Source: Triglochin maritima (Eukaryota > Streptophyta > Magnoliopsida > Alismatales > Juncaginaceae). From it: DNA of 64,000 bases. Within the stretch, counting starts at the first letter, position 1; every line of letters starts with the position of its first letter. Below the pieces are notes generated by a model. That model was not told the DNA's origin. It searched no databases and was given only the letters and a program-made list of their open reading frames with translations. A program made the position numbers and the translations under genes. The stretch lies in NCBI GenBank assembly GCA_963682175.1, contig OY821791.1:16272542-16336541 (forward strand), written 5' to 3'. This document shows positions 33,606-44,664 of this stretch, piece after piece.

Positions 33606-33623
33606 TGGCGCCGTTGCCGGGGA
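33606..33623 (+). other. tRNA-Asp primer-binding site of element A
   Basis: TGGCGCCGTTGCCGGGGA begins 6 bases after the LTR and is the 18-base complement of the 3' end of plant tRNA-Asp, the primer used by Athila elements. Confidence 0.95.
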
Positions 33624-34731
33624 GGTGCTCTGTCCAGACGTTGGTTTGGACGATTCGAGGGGTTTTTAATTTTTTGTTTTTAGTTTTTCTTAGTGGCAGG
33701 GAACCTGAGGATCAAGGGGAAGCGACTGGAGTAATTGGAGAGCAAAAGACCCCAAAGTGACCGCCAATCAGCGGTCTGGGACCGCCAATTGGCGGCCTGG
33801 TGAGCCTCAATTGCTCCCAAATTTGTTCCAGTTGTTATGTTGTTCACTTTAGTTATCTGGGAGCCCAATTTTGCATGTTGTGATCTTTAGTTTGCTCCCA
33901 GATTTAATTTCAATCCCCTTTAATCAACTTGGACCATAAAACTCAAAGCAAAAGATTAGACTTCTTGCCATCTAGGTCATGCATCATATGTAGACCTTGC
34001 ATGCATCTTTCTTTTCTTTGCTTTACATTTTGTCGTTGATTGCTGGAGCGAGGTACGCATTCCTTATCACTCATTCACGCATTAGGACATTCATTAGTGA
34101 GTAAGGTTTGCATCGAAACAAGAGTGAGGTGAGTGCTTGTTTGGTGAGTTGCTTGCTAGCCTAAGATTTCAAAACATCTTTAAGGGGCATCACCTATAGA
34201 CTTCAAAGATAAGGTGGGGGATTTCATCACCCCTCCCTTAGCCCCAAAAAGCACACTCAAGTAAAGCTTAACTAAAAGCAAGTAGACATTGGCCCTAGGA
34301 ATTCGGACGCACTAGGAGAGTAATCTAGTTGAGACCGCCATGACCTGATCGGCGTTGCCTACCTTGTCGATAGTAGGAGGTACTGGATCTCCGGATCTGG
34401 TATCACTTGCTGGGCATTGTGGTCCTCGTTGTAGGGAGGTGAGGCGTGTCGAGGCTAGTGACCTCGAAGTTAGGCGTCGTCTAGCCTAAGGACCCATTGC
34501 CTTACATTGTTTGAGCCATGCTTGCTAGTTAGGCTTCTACCTTCACCCTGTACCCTCGCTAGCTCTAGGGATTCTTCCCTTCTCCTCTGAGTCATCTTCT
34601 TCTCACCTTCTTCTACGTTATAGTCTCCTCCCCTTTACACTCTCTGTTAGCGTTTTAGGGTCGAGTCGAGCACTTTTTGCGAGCTTAGCCTCGTGGTGGT
34701 GAGAGTGATCGACTCGAGAGTTTTTCTTGAG
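33624..34731 (+). other. Element A leader
   Basis: Non-coding leader RNA region. It carries another pair of the LTR-type palindromes at about 33763-33800 and the conserved blocks GAGTGAGGTGAGTGCTTG, GGTGGGGGATTTCATCACC and GACCGCCATGACCTGATCGGCG, which recur in all Athila leaders of the window. Probably packaging or dimerisation signals; that is inference. Confidence 0.6.
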
Positions 34732-36243
34732 ATGGATGGTTACATGGGCGACCATCCATATCATTGTTGGGACCAGGACGATTCTCCCTGGTACTCCGGA
34801 CCCATGCAACCTGGGGTGGCTCAGACTAACACCCCGTATGGTTGGGATGATCGCAATTTTGTGACTGAGCAGTCTTCATATTGGGGTAACATGAGAGAGG
34901 CACCGACTGCTAGACCACAATCTAGTTATGCCGGATCATATGCTGGTCAACAAACTGAGACATTACAACAAACTTTGGCCTCTTTCATGCGCATGGCAGA
35001 CGACATGAGTGCCCCGGTGGCTCCAGTAGCCGTACCGTGCGACTGTTGTGGGTTGAGTGGTCATGTTATCGGGGAATGTCCTTATGTTCCCCCTGAGCCT
35101 GAGTATGAGCACACATTTTCCCAAAATTCTCATTATGACCATTACGCATCCGCGTACAACCCGAGAGTGATGGATTCATGGGGAGACAAATCTTATCCAA
35201 ATTCTTATACCTCATTTTCACCCCCGTATCCTCCTCCCGAATACCCAGAATTCTACCAACACCCCACTTCAAATCATTGGACTCATTCTCAGCCCATCAA
35301 CACCCAACCCCAAAATTTCCCAAGCTCTGACTTGGACCTCACTGTTGACCCCAAATTTGATTCTTTAAAACAAACCCTCCAAACATTCATGGAAACCACT
35401 CAAACTTTATTGAAGTCCAACTTGAATTCCTTGCAAAATATGGAATTGCAAGTGAGTCAAATGACACAGCAATTCCATGAACGTGAGGAGGGTTACTTTT
35501 CTTGTCAACATGAGGATTCATATTTTGATATCGAACCACCACCACATCCACAAATTCAAAGCACAATCTTTCAAAGTCAAACTCCTAGTCAGTCTGAGGG
35601 ACTTGGGGTTTCAATTCACGATCACTTAGTGGAGGATTCGATTCAAATTGAGAATAACTTGGACCAGTTCTATTATGAGTCGGCACAGGATTGTGCCTTA
35701 CCTTTTTGTCCCGTGGCCCTTGAGCCACATGATCTTATTGTTGTACCTCCTAAGGACTCACCTCTGGTGGAGCAAGAGCTCCCTAGTACCCTCAACTTCA
35801 AACAACCTGATGAGAGTTTGCCTCTCACTATTGTTCCTGATCATCTTGGAAATGATGGAACATCAAACAACTACATTGCTCATGAGGGTATTAGGAGTTC
35901 CTTGGAGGATACTTTGGGCATGAGACCCACTTCCTGTTCTCCTGGTGAGTTGGACATGCATAATGAGGTGCTTGACCTCGTTCCGACCCACCAGCCTGTT
36001 GGTTGGAGAGTTTGGATTGATGATCATAACTTCAGTTCCGCAACGGGAGATATTTTTCTTCCGTTGCCCCTTATTTCCCAAACTCTCGAGAGGTTCAAGC
36101 TCTTTCAGTTTGATCCTGTGAATGAGACGACTTTGCGTCCAATTCATGAACCTCTCATTTTATCTGGTGCTCTTTGTGAAGGGGGCCCACGCATGCGTAT
36201 TCTGGCCCCGCGTGGTGTCATGTTCCCTTTCCAAGTGCATTGA
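34732..36243 (+). CDS. Element A protein: zinc-knuckle gag C-terminus plus X segment
   Basis: The frame is open from 34693 (516 codons), but ATG 34732 (MDGYMGD...) corresponds to the gag start of element F and gives 503 residues. The capsid core of Athila gag is missing. A CCHC zinc knuckle, CDCCGLSGHVIGEC, lies at about residues 105-120 from this start, followed by a Tyr/Pro/Ser-rich stretch. Next comes a heptad-like region (FDSLKQTLQTFMETTQ... LELQVSQMTQQFHERE) matching the same region of B gag, then a long acidic linker. The C-terminal 100 residues (QPVGWRVWIDD... FKLFQFDP... APRGVMFPFQVH) match the end of the B polyprotein. There is no protease motif. It probably binds element RNA and joins particles made by a relative; the function of the C-terminus is unknown. 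The frame is intact, which fits recent activity. Confidence 0.85.
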   Translation: MDGYMGDHPYHCWDQDDSPWYSGPMQPGVAQTNTPYGWDDRNFVTEQSSYWGNMREAPTARPQSSYAGSYAGQQTETLQQTLASFMRMADDMSAPVAPVAVPCDCCGLSGHVIGECPYVPPEPEYEHTFSQNSHYDHYASAYNPRVMDSWGDKSYPNSYTSFSPPYPPPEYPEFYQHPTSNHWTHSQPINTQPQNFPSSDLDLTVDPKFDSLKQTLQTFMETTQTLLKSNLNSLQNMELQVSQMTQQFHEREEGYFSCQHEDSYFDIEPPPHPQIQSTIFQSQTPSQSEGLGVSIHDHLVEDSIQIENNLDQFYYESAQDCALPFCPVALEPHDLIVVPPKDSPLVEQELPSTLNFKQPDESLPLTIVPDHLGNDGTSNNYIAHEGIRSSLEDTLGMRPTSCSPGELDMHNEVLDLVPTHQPVGWRVWIDDHNFSSATGDIFLPLPLISQTLERFKLFQFDPVNETTLRPIHEPLILSGALCEGGPRMRILAPRGVMFPFQVH

Positions 36244-37890
36244 CCCACTCTTGAGGTTCCCATTTGATGTCTTTTGACAAATGAAGATGGGAACTTATGT
36301 TTGTACATAGTTATATAAAAAAAAAGAAAAAAAAAGAAAAAAAAGAAAAAGAAAAAAAAGAAGTACAATAAAAGACTCCTTCAGTGAGCATTGATTGTTG
36401 TGAGCCCCAACCCTTGTGTATTTGTGCTCCATTTCTTTCACGTATTTGTATCCCTTCTTTAGCATCTCACAAGTTTTGAGGGAATTCGGGTTATGTCCAT
36501 CAACATGACCTTGCACTTCCCTTTGTACTTCATGTTGGTGAGATCTCTCCTTTTTATGCATCAATCCATGTAGTATCTTGCTTGCATTCATTGAGGACAA
36601 TGCATGAAGTAGGTGTGGGGGGGTGTTTTACGTGTGTACATAGTCGAGTCTTTTTCCTTTGATTTTGTTTTCTTTTGTTTGCATTGTTAGGGTCATGATA
36701 GTGTGCTGCATTTAATATCGATATATCTGCTTGCCATGATCCTTGGGTGACTTGTCTTCTTTTGCTTGCCTAGTGCTTCAAAATTTTCACATTTCTTTCA
36801 AAATCTTCATGTGTTTTCGAAAGAAAATGTTTTGTGGGTTTTGCGTGTGTTTAGCATGTGCAAAACCGTTGAGAGGCAAAGTAAAAAGAAAGCTCCCAAA
36901 ATTGTCTTGAACTTGATGCATTAGGATATCTAGTACGTGGCTTTAGGATTTATCGAGTCGTTAGGATGCACCCCAGTTTTCCTTTGGGGGTGAGTAATCA
37001 TAGGGTTTCAGTGCTCAAACATTCAAAGAAGTCCACCCTGAACCTAGTGAGTCAATAATTCGTGTTTGTTAATTTAGGAAGTTTGTTGTAGTCAAGGACC
37101 CTCTTAATCTTGTTGTGAGACATTAGTGTAGGGGTTTTGGTTCATGTGTAGATAAGAAATAAGTGAGTAGATGTTCTCTCTTCTCGCACGGCTCCTATCA
37201 CTCGGGAAAGTAGGTCTGAGGGGACTTTGTGCCTGGTGCTTTCGAGTCATCTGACTTGGGATGCGCTGACCGAACTCCCGTTACACGGGTGGTAGGGATT
37301 GCCCTATGTGGAGATTTGGGGAAAGGTGTACGTGATAGTGTAAGTCCTCATGGGCAATGATGCACGAAACCTGACCCTGGGAGAATGAAGCTCCAACTAA
37401 TAAAAAGAAAAAAAAAGAAGAAAAAAAAATGTGTGAAAAGAAACAAAAAGAAAAAAAAATGGTAATGCAAATAAGAACCTTAATGGACCTTACACTTTGT
37501 ATCACTTGAGGATCTTGAGGTTGTCCATGTCTTTCACTTAATTCCTTATTTAACTAACACGAATGGTTCATTAGGGTAGAGGTGTGGACTGATCACCTAT
37601 ATAGAGTCGGCCCGTAGGATTACCGCGTCCATTGATCGACAAAATATTTCCAACGAGTCGAGGTCTAGATTGAATAATGCATCTTGTTCGGATTTTGTGG
37701 GCATATCCGCTGAAAACCCTCAGGAGACAACACTCCTCCTCCTTGGCAACAAAGAGGTTTAACGGCTTGTTGCACGTGCTAAGTGCAACCGTGATTCCTA
37801 CGAAAGTGAGTTAGGATTTCTTGTTTCTCGTTTGTTTTCCTCTTTCTTTGTTTTGCTCGAGACTAGCAAAAACTTAGGTGTGGGGGTATT
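36244..37890 (+). other. Element A 3' non-coding region
   Basis: No protein is supported over 1.6 kb. An A-rich stretch with scattered G lies at 36316-36364 and another at 37400-37460. A stem-loop with arms TTTTGCT (37851-37857) and AGCAAAA (37865-37871) precedes the purine-rich tract AGGTGTGGGGGTATT, which ends directly at the 3' LTR and should prime plus-strand synthesis. Confidence 0.8.
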
Positions 37891-39445
37891 TGATTGACAT
37901 CATTTCATGCTCATATTTGTATCTTATATCCATTATCTTACACCTAAGCAATGCTACGTGATGAGTTTTATGTTTAGTTTTCAGGAATAAAGAGGTTTGA
38001 AGAGAAGAGCCATGAAAGGACCCAAAAGCTGGGAAAAAGGACTGAATGGTGAGATCTAGGGACCAAGATGCAAGGGAGAAGGACCTGAATGTAAGACAGA
38101 AGGACCTAAGAGCAAAACAGAATACTCCACACCATCATGGGGAGTATTTTACCAATTCTATTCGGGTCGGAGCTCCAACAAGTCAAGTAACCACATCAAA
38201 GACCAACAATACCAGAAAGCAAAGCCCACAACAAATTCCAACACGATCCGACAATTTTGGACCGCCAATTGGCGGTCTTGGACCGCTAATTGGCGGTCCA
38301 TATTGCTCAGGATCCGTCGAAATTTCTCCTGGACTTGTATTAATGTTCGTTTAGGCTATTTTTGGTATTGATTTAGTCCCACATCGGGGGATTGTCCCCG
38401 ATTAGCTTTTTCCATGCTTATAAATAGAACTCTTCACCTTCCATTGTAATTACCCATTGCTTGGTGGCATTCTCTCTACTAAGGAGTGAGCCTTGAAGCA
38501 AAAACTCAAGGTGGAGAAGAATGCTACCTTCAATGTGAGTCATTTTGTTAATAAAATAATTCTTCTAGTTTCTTTCAATCTTGTCTTTTAATTTGTGCAT
38601 GTTTGTTTAGTCTTTCCTTTCCTTTTATGTTTCTTTAATGCTTCTTGCCTTCTTAGTTAACTTTCATTTCAGTATTATGCTTTCTTTTGCTAATATAGTT
38701 AGTGTAATGAGTAGTGAGTAGTTCCATCCCCATTTGGGGGGTGGAGAAATATGTGATATAATCATGTAGTGTATTAAGTGTGTGTTATTTTTATCCCTTG
38801 AGCTTTATATGATTTCCATAACCATCTAATGGGTCTCCACTCTTATCTTTGATATGCTAATGCTCTTGAATGAAGCTTAGCTTATGCTTTGATTAGTGGA
38901 CCTATTTTATGGGGAATGATAAGGTTAGGATATGGATGAAGTTAATGTTGGAAACACAATTTGTAGTGTATGTACTCTTGTTGCCTTTTCCTTAGCTAAT
39001 GTCTTGTATGTTTTAATGATGTAGTCATCTTAATTCATGTGGAGGCATAGTAGGGTATAGTCTTTATACTTGAGTTCATGTAGCTTCATTCCAATTATTG
39101 TCTTGTATGTTTTAATGACGTAGTCTTATCTTAATTCATGTAGAGGCAAAGTTGGATGTAGTTTTATGATTTCATGTACTACATGTTGTGAGGAGCTTAA
39201 TGAACACACACACACACTTCTTTATGTTCACATTATTTCTCTACCCCCTTTGGGGCTTAGTTTATTGCTTATCTCCATTTCCATTTGCATCTTAGTGTAG
39301 TTTAGTGTAACCAACCTTTCTTCCCTTTCTTTACCTCTCGCCTTCGCACAAACCAAGTGTCGACACACCTCCCAGTGGACGACCCGTATTTGCCACCGCT
39401 TCAACGCGGCCGTGCACTTGCGGTTAAATATAAAACGATCAATCA
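37891..39445 (+). repeat. Element A 3' LTR
   Basis: Same length as the 5' LTR (1555 bp), with the same TATA box at 38419-38426 and palindromes at about 38260-38298. At least nine single-base differences from the 5' LTR are seen, for example AACCGCAT/AACCACAT and TTCTTCTGG/TTCTCCTGG. Confidence 0.92.
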
Positions 39446-39450
39446 GTGCC

Positions 39451-40320
39451 TGAGAAGGAAGCCTTGGTGTATTACCCTCACCCTCAGCCTCTTCTTCACC
39501 ACCATTCCCACTGAGGGGCTGCATAGATGGTGGTGGGTGTGCCAAGGAAATGTGATTGTCAACCTGTTTTCCATTTATTAAGGTAACAATGGCATTGACA
39601 TGGTGAACAGGTTCCTCCACATTGTTCACTTGCCTCCCCCAAGGTACCACATTCTCATTTTGCATGTGTTGTTGCTGGTACACACGGGGGTTAGCCTCAG
39701 GCTGGCTAGGAAAAGACCCTCTCTCTCTTTCATGTACAGACTGAGCCAATTGGCCCATCTGAAGCTCTAGAGATTTGATGGTATGCTGATTTGAAGTTAG
39801 AACTTGACTCGTGGTTGACATAAAAAAATTCATTGAGTTTTCAAGTCCACGAGTCAAGGTCTCAAGCGAATTGAATCGGGTTTCCATATTATTGGAATTT
39901 GGGAAACCCGATTGATTGGTGGTTTGCACTTGGGGTGGCTGATAGGAATGTGCATGCATGGGATGTTGGTGTGATTGGTAATGTGGTCTAGAGGGGTTTG
40001 AAAGACCACCCGGGGCATTAGTTTGGTTCCATGAAAAAATGGGGTGGTTCCTCCATCCAGGATTATAAGATACTGAGTATGGGTCATTCCTGGCTCTATC
40101 ATAGATGGCGTTGACACGCTCCATCTCAGGAGGAATGGACTCACACTCGTTTTTTACATGACCTATCCTACCACATGAATGAAAGGGAACTGGACCAGAT
40201 GTAGACATGTGAGGTGCACCTTGTTGGTTTTGGAGCTCAATCGAATCCATATGGCGCATTAAGGCCGCCATGTGCGCCTCGGTGGCCGTAGTGGTATCGA
40301 CAACAAATGCGGCACCCGAG
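39451..40320 (-). pseudogene. Element B gag, C-terminal half (copy 1)
   Basis: This joins the protease part at 32044 across element A. Reading on the minus strand it holds the MAALMRHMDSIELQ helix, the knuckle region FHSCGRIGHVKNEC in which the first cysteine is phenylalanine, the heptad region LELQMGQLAQSVHERE and the basic/proline linker. The capsid and gag start are missing: at 40320 the sequence jumps to the leader because of a 1.6-kb deletion relative to copy 2. Confidence 0.82.
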
Positions 40321-40639
40321 TTTTAGGTCTAAGTTGCTTAAAGGAGGTTTGATTATTGATCTGGGAATAAACTATAAGTCAAAATATGCCAAATTGAGTC
40401 CCAGATTACTAGATCATGTAGAACAACAACACAAAGAAATTAAAAGATGAACAGAGCTCACCAGACCGCTGATTGGCGGTCTGAAGTGCTCAGGTCGTCT
40501 GGAAATTTCTTTAGCAGCCTCCTCTTGCTATCCCCAGTCTCCAGAAACAAAGAAAAACTACAAAACACAAATTAAATCCACTCGAATCGTCCAAACAAGA
40601 GTCTGGACTGGCACCTCCCCGGCAACGGCGCCAAAAACT
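40321..40639 (-). other. Element B leader remnant and primer site (copy 1)
   Basis: Leader sequence with a GACCGCTGATTGGCGGTC palindrome near 40463. The primer-binding site complement TCCCCGGCAACGGCGCCA (40616-40633) lies just before the LTR, confirming that B lies on the minus strand. Confidence 0.85.
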
Positions 40640-42029
40640 TGTTGAACGTTTTATATTAAACCGCAAGTGCACGGCCGCGATGAAGCGGTGGCAAGTACGG
40701 GTCGTCCTCAGGGAGGTGAGCATCCTCTTGTTTATCAGAAATCAAGTGGCAAAAATTGGGGGAGAAAGATTAATTATGCTACTCTACACTAAACTACGCT
40801 AAGAAGTATGAAATGCGAAAGAAAGCAACAAACGATTAACTAAAACTAAACTAAGAATGAAAGAAGAGTGCTGGAATACAAAAGTGGAAAACCCCTAAGG
40901 GGTGGAGTGAGTGCACACAAGCAAAGAGGTGGGTGTAGAATACATTCTTTAAGCACATGAAGGTGGTGTTTATCAAGCATAGGAAGTGTCTAAATGTTAT
41001 GGCAAAACCTATCAATCTATTCACCAACTTGGTTGATTAACATTTACATATGCAAGTTGTTTATTTCAGAACCTAAACAAGCATGAGAGGTGTCTAATCA
41101 TTTTGGCAAAACTCATCAAGTTATAAATTCCATCCTAAACAAGCAAGCATACATTCATGTTTTATCAACACATCAAAAATAAAGCATTCATCCCATTCTC
41201 TAATGCATGTATGTACATCTACTCCACCCCCAAAGGGGATGGAACTACTCACTAAACATTACACTAATTATTAAACTAAGCAAAGAAAGCATATTAAAAC
41301 TAAGCTAGAAATACAAGACGATTAAACTAAAACATGCAAAAACAATAAAAGAAGCATAAACAAACAATGAAAGAAACACAAAACTTTATTGATAAAATGA
41401 CTCACATTTCAAGTAGCATCCTCCTACTTTAGTGTGTGCTTCAAGGCCTCACTTCTAGTAGGAAGAATACCCACTTAAAATATGGAGTGATTACAATAGG
41501 AGGTGAAGAGTTCTATTTATAGGCATGGAAAAAGCTAATCCGCGACAATCCCCCGATGTGGGACTAAACAAATACCAGAAATGGACTAAATATACACTAA
41601 TACGTAACCCAGAGAAATCATAGCGGATTTGGGCCAAAAGTGACCGCCAATTGGCAGTCTAAAAAGTCTGGATCCATCTGGAATTTGTGCTGGGCTTTGC
41701 TTAGTGTATTTGGTGGTCTTAGATGCATCTACTTCGTTTATTGGAGCTCCGACCCGAATCGAATTGCTAAAATACTCCCCATGATGATGTGGAGTATTCT
41801 GTTTTGCTCTGAGGTCCTTCTGTCTTGCGTTCAGGTCCTTCACCCTTTGCATCTTAGTCCCCAGATCTCACAATTCAGTCCTTTTTCCCAGCTTTTGGGT
41901 CCTTTTACGATTCGTCTCTTCAAACCTATTTATTCCTGAAAACTAAACATAAAACTCGTAACATAGCATTGTTTAGGTGAAAGATAATGGATATAAGATA
42001 CAAATATGAGCATGAAATGATGTCAATCA
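40640..42029 (-). mobile_element. Element B 5' LTR (copy 1)
   Basis: Family-1 LTR of 1390 bp in reverse orientation, TGTTGAACG...GATGTCAATCA. It carries the TATA region (CTATTTATAGGCATGG near 41515), the CCCCCGAT inverted repeat near 41550 and the GACCGCCAATTGGCAGTC palindrome near 41642. The outer flank is CAGCTCCTATC, which is internal 3' sequence of element C. Confidence 0.88.
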
Positions 42030-42721
42030 CAGCTCCTATCACTCGGGAAAGTAGGTCTGAGGGGACTTTGTGCTGGGTGCTTTCGAGTCATCTGACTTGG
42101 GATGCGCTGACCGAACTCTCGTTACACGGGTGGTAGGGATTGCCCTATGTGGAGATTTGGGGAAAAGTGTACATGATAGTGTAAGTCCTCATGGGAAATG
42201 ATGCACGAAACCTGACCCTCGTAGAATGACGCTCCAACTAATAATAAAAAAAAAAGAAAGAAAAAGAAAAAAATGGTAATGCAAATAAGAACCTTAATGG
42301 ACCTTACACTTTGTATCACTTGAGGATGTTGAGGTTGTCCATGTCTTTCACTTAATTCCTTATTTAACTTGCACGAATGGTTCATTAGGCTAGGTGTGTG
42401 GACTGATTACCTATATAAAGTCGGCCCGTAGGATTACCGCGTCCAATGATCGACAAAATTTGTCCATCGAGTCGAGTGTCTAGATTGAATAATGCATCTT
42501 GTTCGGATTTTGTGTGTATATCCGCTGAAAACCCTCAGGAGACAACACTCCTCCTCCTTGGCGACAAGGAGGTTTAACGACTTGTTACACGTGCTAAGTG
42601 CAACCGTTATTCCTACGAAAGTGAGTTAGGATTTGCCTGTTTTTCGTATGCTTTTCCTTTCTTCGATTTTTCTCTTTCTTTGTTTTGCTCGAGACTAGCA
42701 AAAGTTAGGTGTGGGGGTATT
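42030..42721 (+). mobile_element. Element C 3' internal region (copy 1)
   Basis: Plus-strand 3' untranslated sequence equivalent to 37190-37890 of element A, ending in the AGCAAAAGTTAGGTGTGGGGGTATT stem-loop and polypurine tract. An A-rich stretch at 42245-42275 is typical. The 5' part of C is displaced by element B. Confidence 0.8.
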
Positions 42722-43493
42722 TGATTGGCATCATTTCATGCATATCTTTGTGTCTTATATCCATTATCTTTCACCCTAAACAATGCTACGTAACGAGTTT
42801 TATGTTTAGTTTTCAGGAATAAGTAGATTTGAGAAGATGAGACGGTAAATAGCAACGAAAAGGACTGAATTGTGAGACCTGGGGACTAAGATGCAAGGGA
42901 GAAGGACCCGAACGTAAGACCGAAGGACCTAAGAACAAAACAGAAAACTCCACACCATCATGGGGAGTATTGTGGCAATTCGATTTGGAGCTCCAACAAA
43001 CGAAGTAGATGCATCCAAGACAACCAAAGATATTCAGAAAAGCCCACCACAAATTCCAGACCGATCCAGAACCAATAGACCGCCTATTGGCGGTCTGTTT
43101 GGCTCTGGATCCGCTAATCTTTTGCAGGCATGTGTATTAGAGTGTGTTTATTCTATTTCTGGTTTTGGTTTAGTCCCATATCGGGGGATTGTCCCAGATT
43201 ACCTTTTTCTATGGCTATAAATATAACTCTTCACCTTCCATTGTAATTACCCATTGATTGGTGGCATTCTCTCTACTAAGGAGTAAGTCTTGAAGCAAAA
43301 CTCAAGGTGGAGAAGAATGCTACTTTCAATGTGAGTCATTGTTAATAAAATAATTGTTCTTAGTTTCTTTTAATCTTGTCTTTTAATTCTTGCATGTTTC
43401 TCTAGTTTATGTTCCTTTCAGTTAGCTTCTTTAATATTCCTTTCTTGCTTAGTCTAATTTCATTTTAGTAGAATGTTTCATTTTAATGTAGGT
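42722..43493 (+). mobile_element. Element C 3' LTR, first part (copy 1)
   Basis: Family-1 LTR from TGATTGGCATC to the insertion point of element D. It has the GACCGCCTATTGGCGGTC palindrome near 43079 and TATAAATA-like box near 43216. Its last five bases TAGGT are the target duplication of D. The rest of the LTR is at 62859-63226. Confidence 0.85.
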
Positions 43494-44664
43494 TGATGAG
43501 AATTAAATTTATACCGCAAGTGCACGACGTCAATGACGACGTGGCAAGTACGTGTCGAACACAAGGAGGGAGAGATATTGTTATTTTTGTGATTTTCGAT
43601 TAAGGAAAGAAAGAGAGAGAAATAAGTTTGGTTTGAGATTTTTTTCTTTTAATTATCTAAAGAAAGAACAACAAAAACTAAAAAGAAAATAAAGCAAAGA
43701 TGGAAGAGAGTCCAGCGGGTGGAGGTTTAGATATCGGGTTTTGATTAGAGAATTCTGAAACTTATAATAAATCACATTAGTTATAAAGCATTACATGATA
43801 AATGACTCAACATAAACTCAAGTAATCAAAATATACTAACACGAAATTAAAATAATAACGTAATTCTTCTTCTCATCACCCTAAATCCGTCACCCCCACC
43901 CTTTGGAGAGAGTTAGAAACTCATGGATGGATGGAAGGAGAAGGGTCCTAGAGAAACTACAAAATAAAACTAAAAACATAAATAAAAGAATAGAATTTTA
44001 TTGCTAAAAAGAAGGGGAGAGGAACCCCTTTCAATACATGATTCGGCCTTATTTATAGCGTCAACCGGGGATCCTAATACATAAAAGGAAAGTACACGCG
44101 TCTATACAGCATTGGTAAATATTTGACCGCACGGATCGACTTTTGTGCGGCGGAATCGCCGCATTTTGTACATGAGGTGCGGCGGAATCGCCACCTTTTT
44201 TGCTCGGAATCGATCCTGATTTTTCCTGTGTGTTTATGGTATGTTTTAGCTGTCCTTTGCGCGTCCGAATTAATTATTGCATATCTTTGGAGATCCGAGT
44301 TAATTTCTTCATATATTTGGAGATCCAAATTGATTTTTCTTTAGAACTTCTTCAAAATAATCTTTTGGTACTCGTAATTTGCAGTCGGGTCCTCAGCTTT
44401 TGCAATTAAGTCCCTCACCTTTTTGTAATTAGGTCTTTGAATGCTTTTATGCTTCGATGGACTTAAATTTGAATCCCGATAATCTTGAACATGGTCTTTA
44501 TGATAGAAATGAGTCTCTTGCACGCGTTTATGCTCGAGATATGGGTAATTTGCATTAAGGTCCCTGTATTCTGTAAATAAGACTAAACACATACCTTAGT
44601 AGCATTTATTGATATAAAATTAATCTAAATGAAAGACATATGATGCAATGTATGCAATGCATCA
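43494..44664 (-). mobile_element. Element D 3' LTR (copy 1)
   Basis: Family-2 LTR of 1171 bp in reverse orientation, TGATGAGAATT...GCAATGCATCA, with GCGGCGGAATCGCCGC palindromic motifs at about 44149-44195. Its match to 55492-56662 is close. The neighbouring AATACCCCCACACC is the polypurine tract complement. Confidence 0.9.

Larger units (their letters stand above)
32045..39445 (+). mobile_element. Element A: complete young pol-less Athila-type retrotransposon, TSD GTGCC
   Basis: A 7401-bp element with two LTRs of exactly 1555 bp, flanked by GTGCC at 32040-32044 and 39446-39450. The unoccupied site is visible at about 49820 in the other copy of the duplication. The LTR ends form TGATTG...CAATCA. 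Internal parts in order: tRNA-Asp primer site, leader of about 1.1 kb, one reading frame (34732-36243), 1.65 kb of 3' non-coding sequence, stem-loop, polypurine tract. By eye at least nine substitutions separate the LTRs (about 0.6 percent), so insertion is recent. No capsid, protease, reverse transcriptase, RNase H or integrase is encoded; it must use proteins from a relative. Confidence 0.93.

Noticed and set aside
33606..33623. tRNA gene fragment
   Set aside because: Only the 18 bases complementary to the tRNA-Asp 3' end are present, next to an LTR; it is a primer-binding site. The same applies at 15158, 40616, 52611 and 61662.
33624..37890. Hidden reverse transcriptase, integrase or envelope-like frame in element A
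   Set aside because: No YXDD, integrase HHCC or DDE motifs or membrane protein seen in any frame; the non-coding stretches are closed by many stops.
44123..44592. Small frames (69-84 codons) repeated at 44.1, 56.1 and 62.3 kb
   Set aside because: They are inside family-2 LTR copies and recur only because the LTR recurs; they read through palindromes and promoter sequence.
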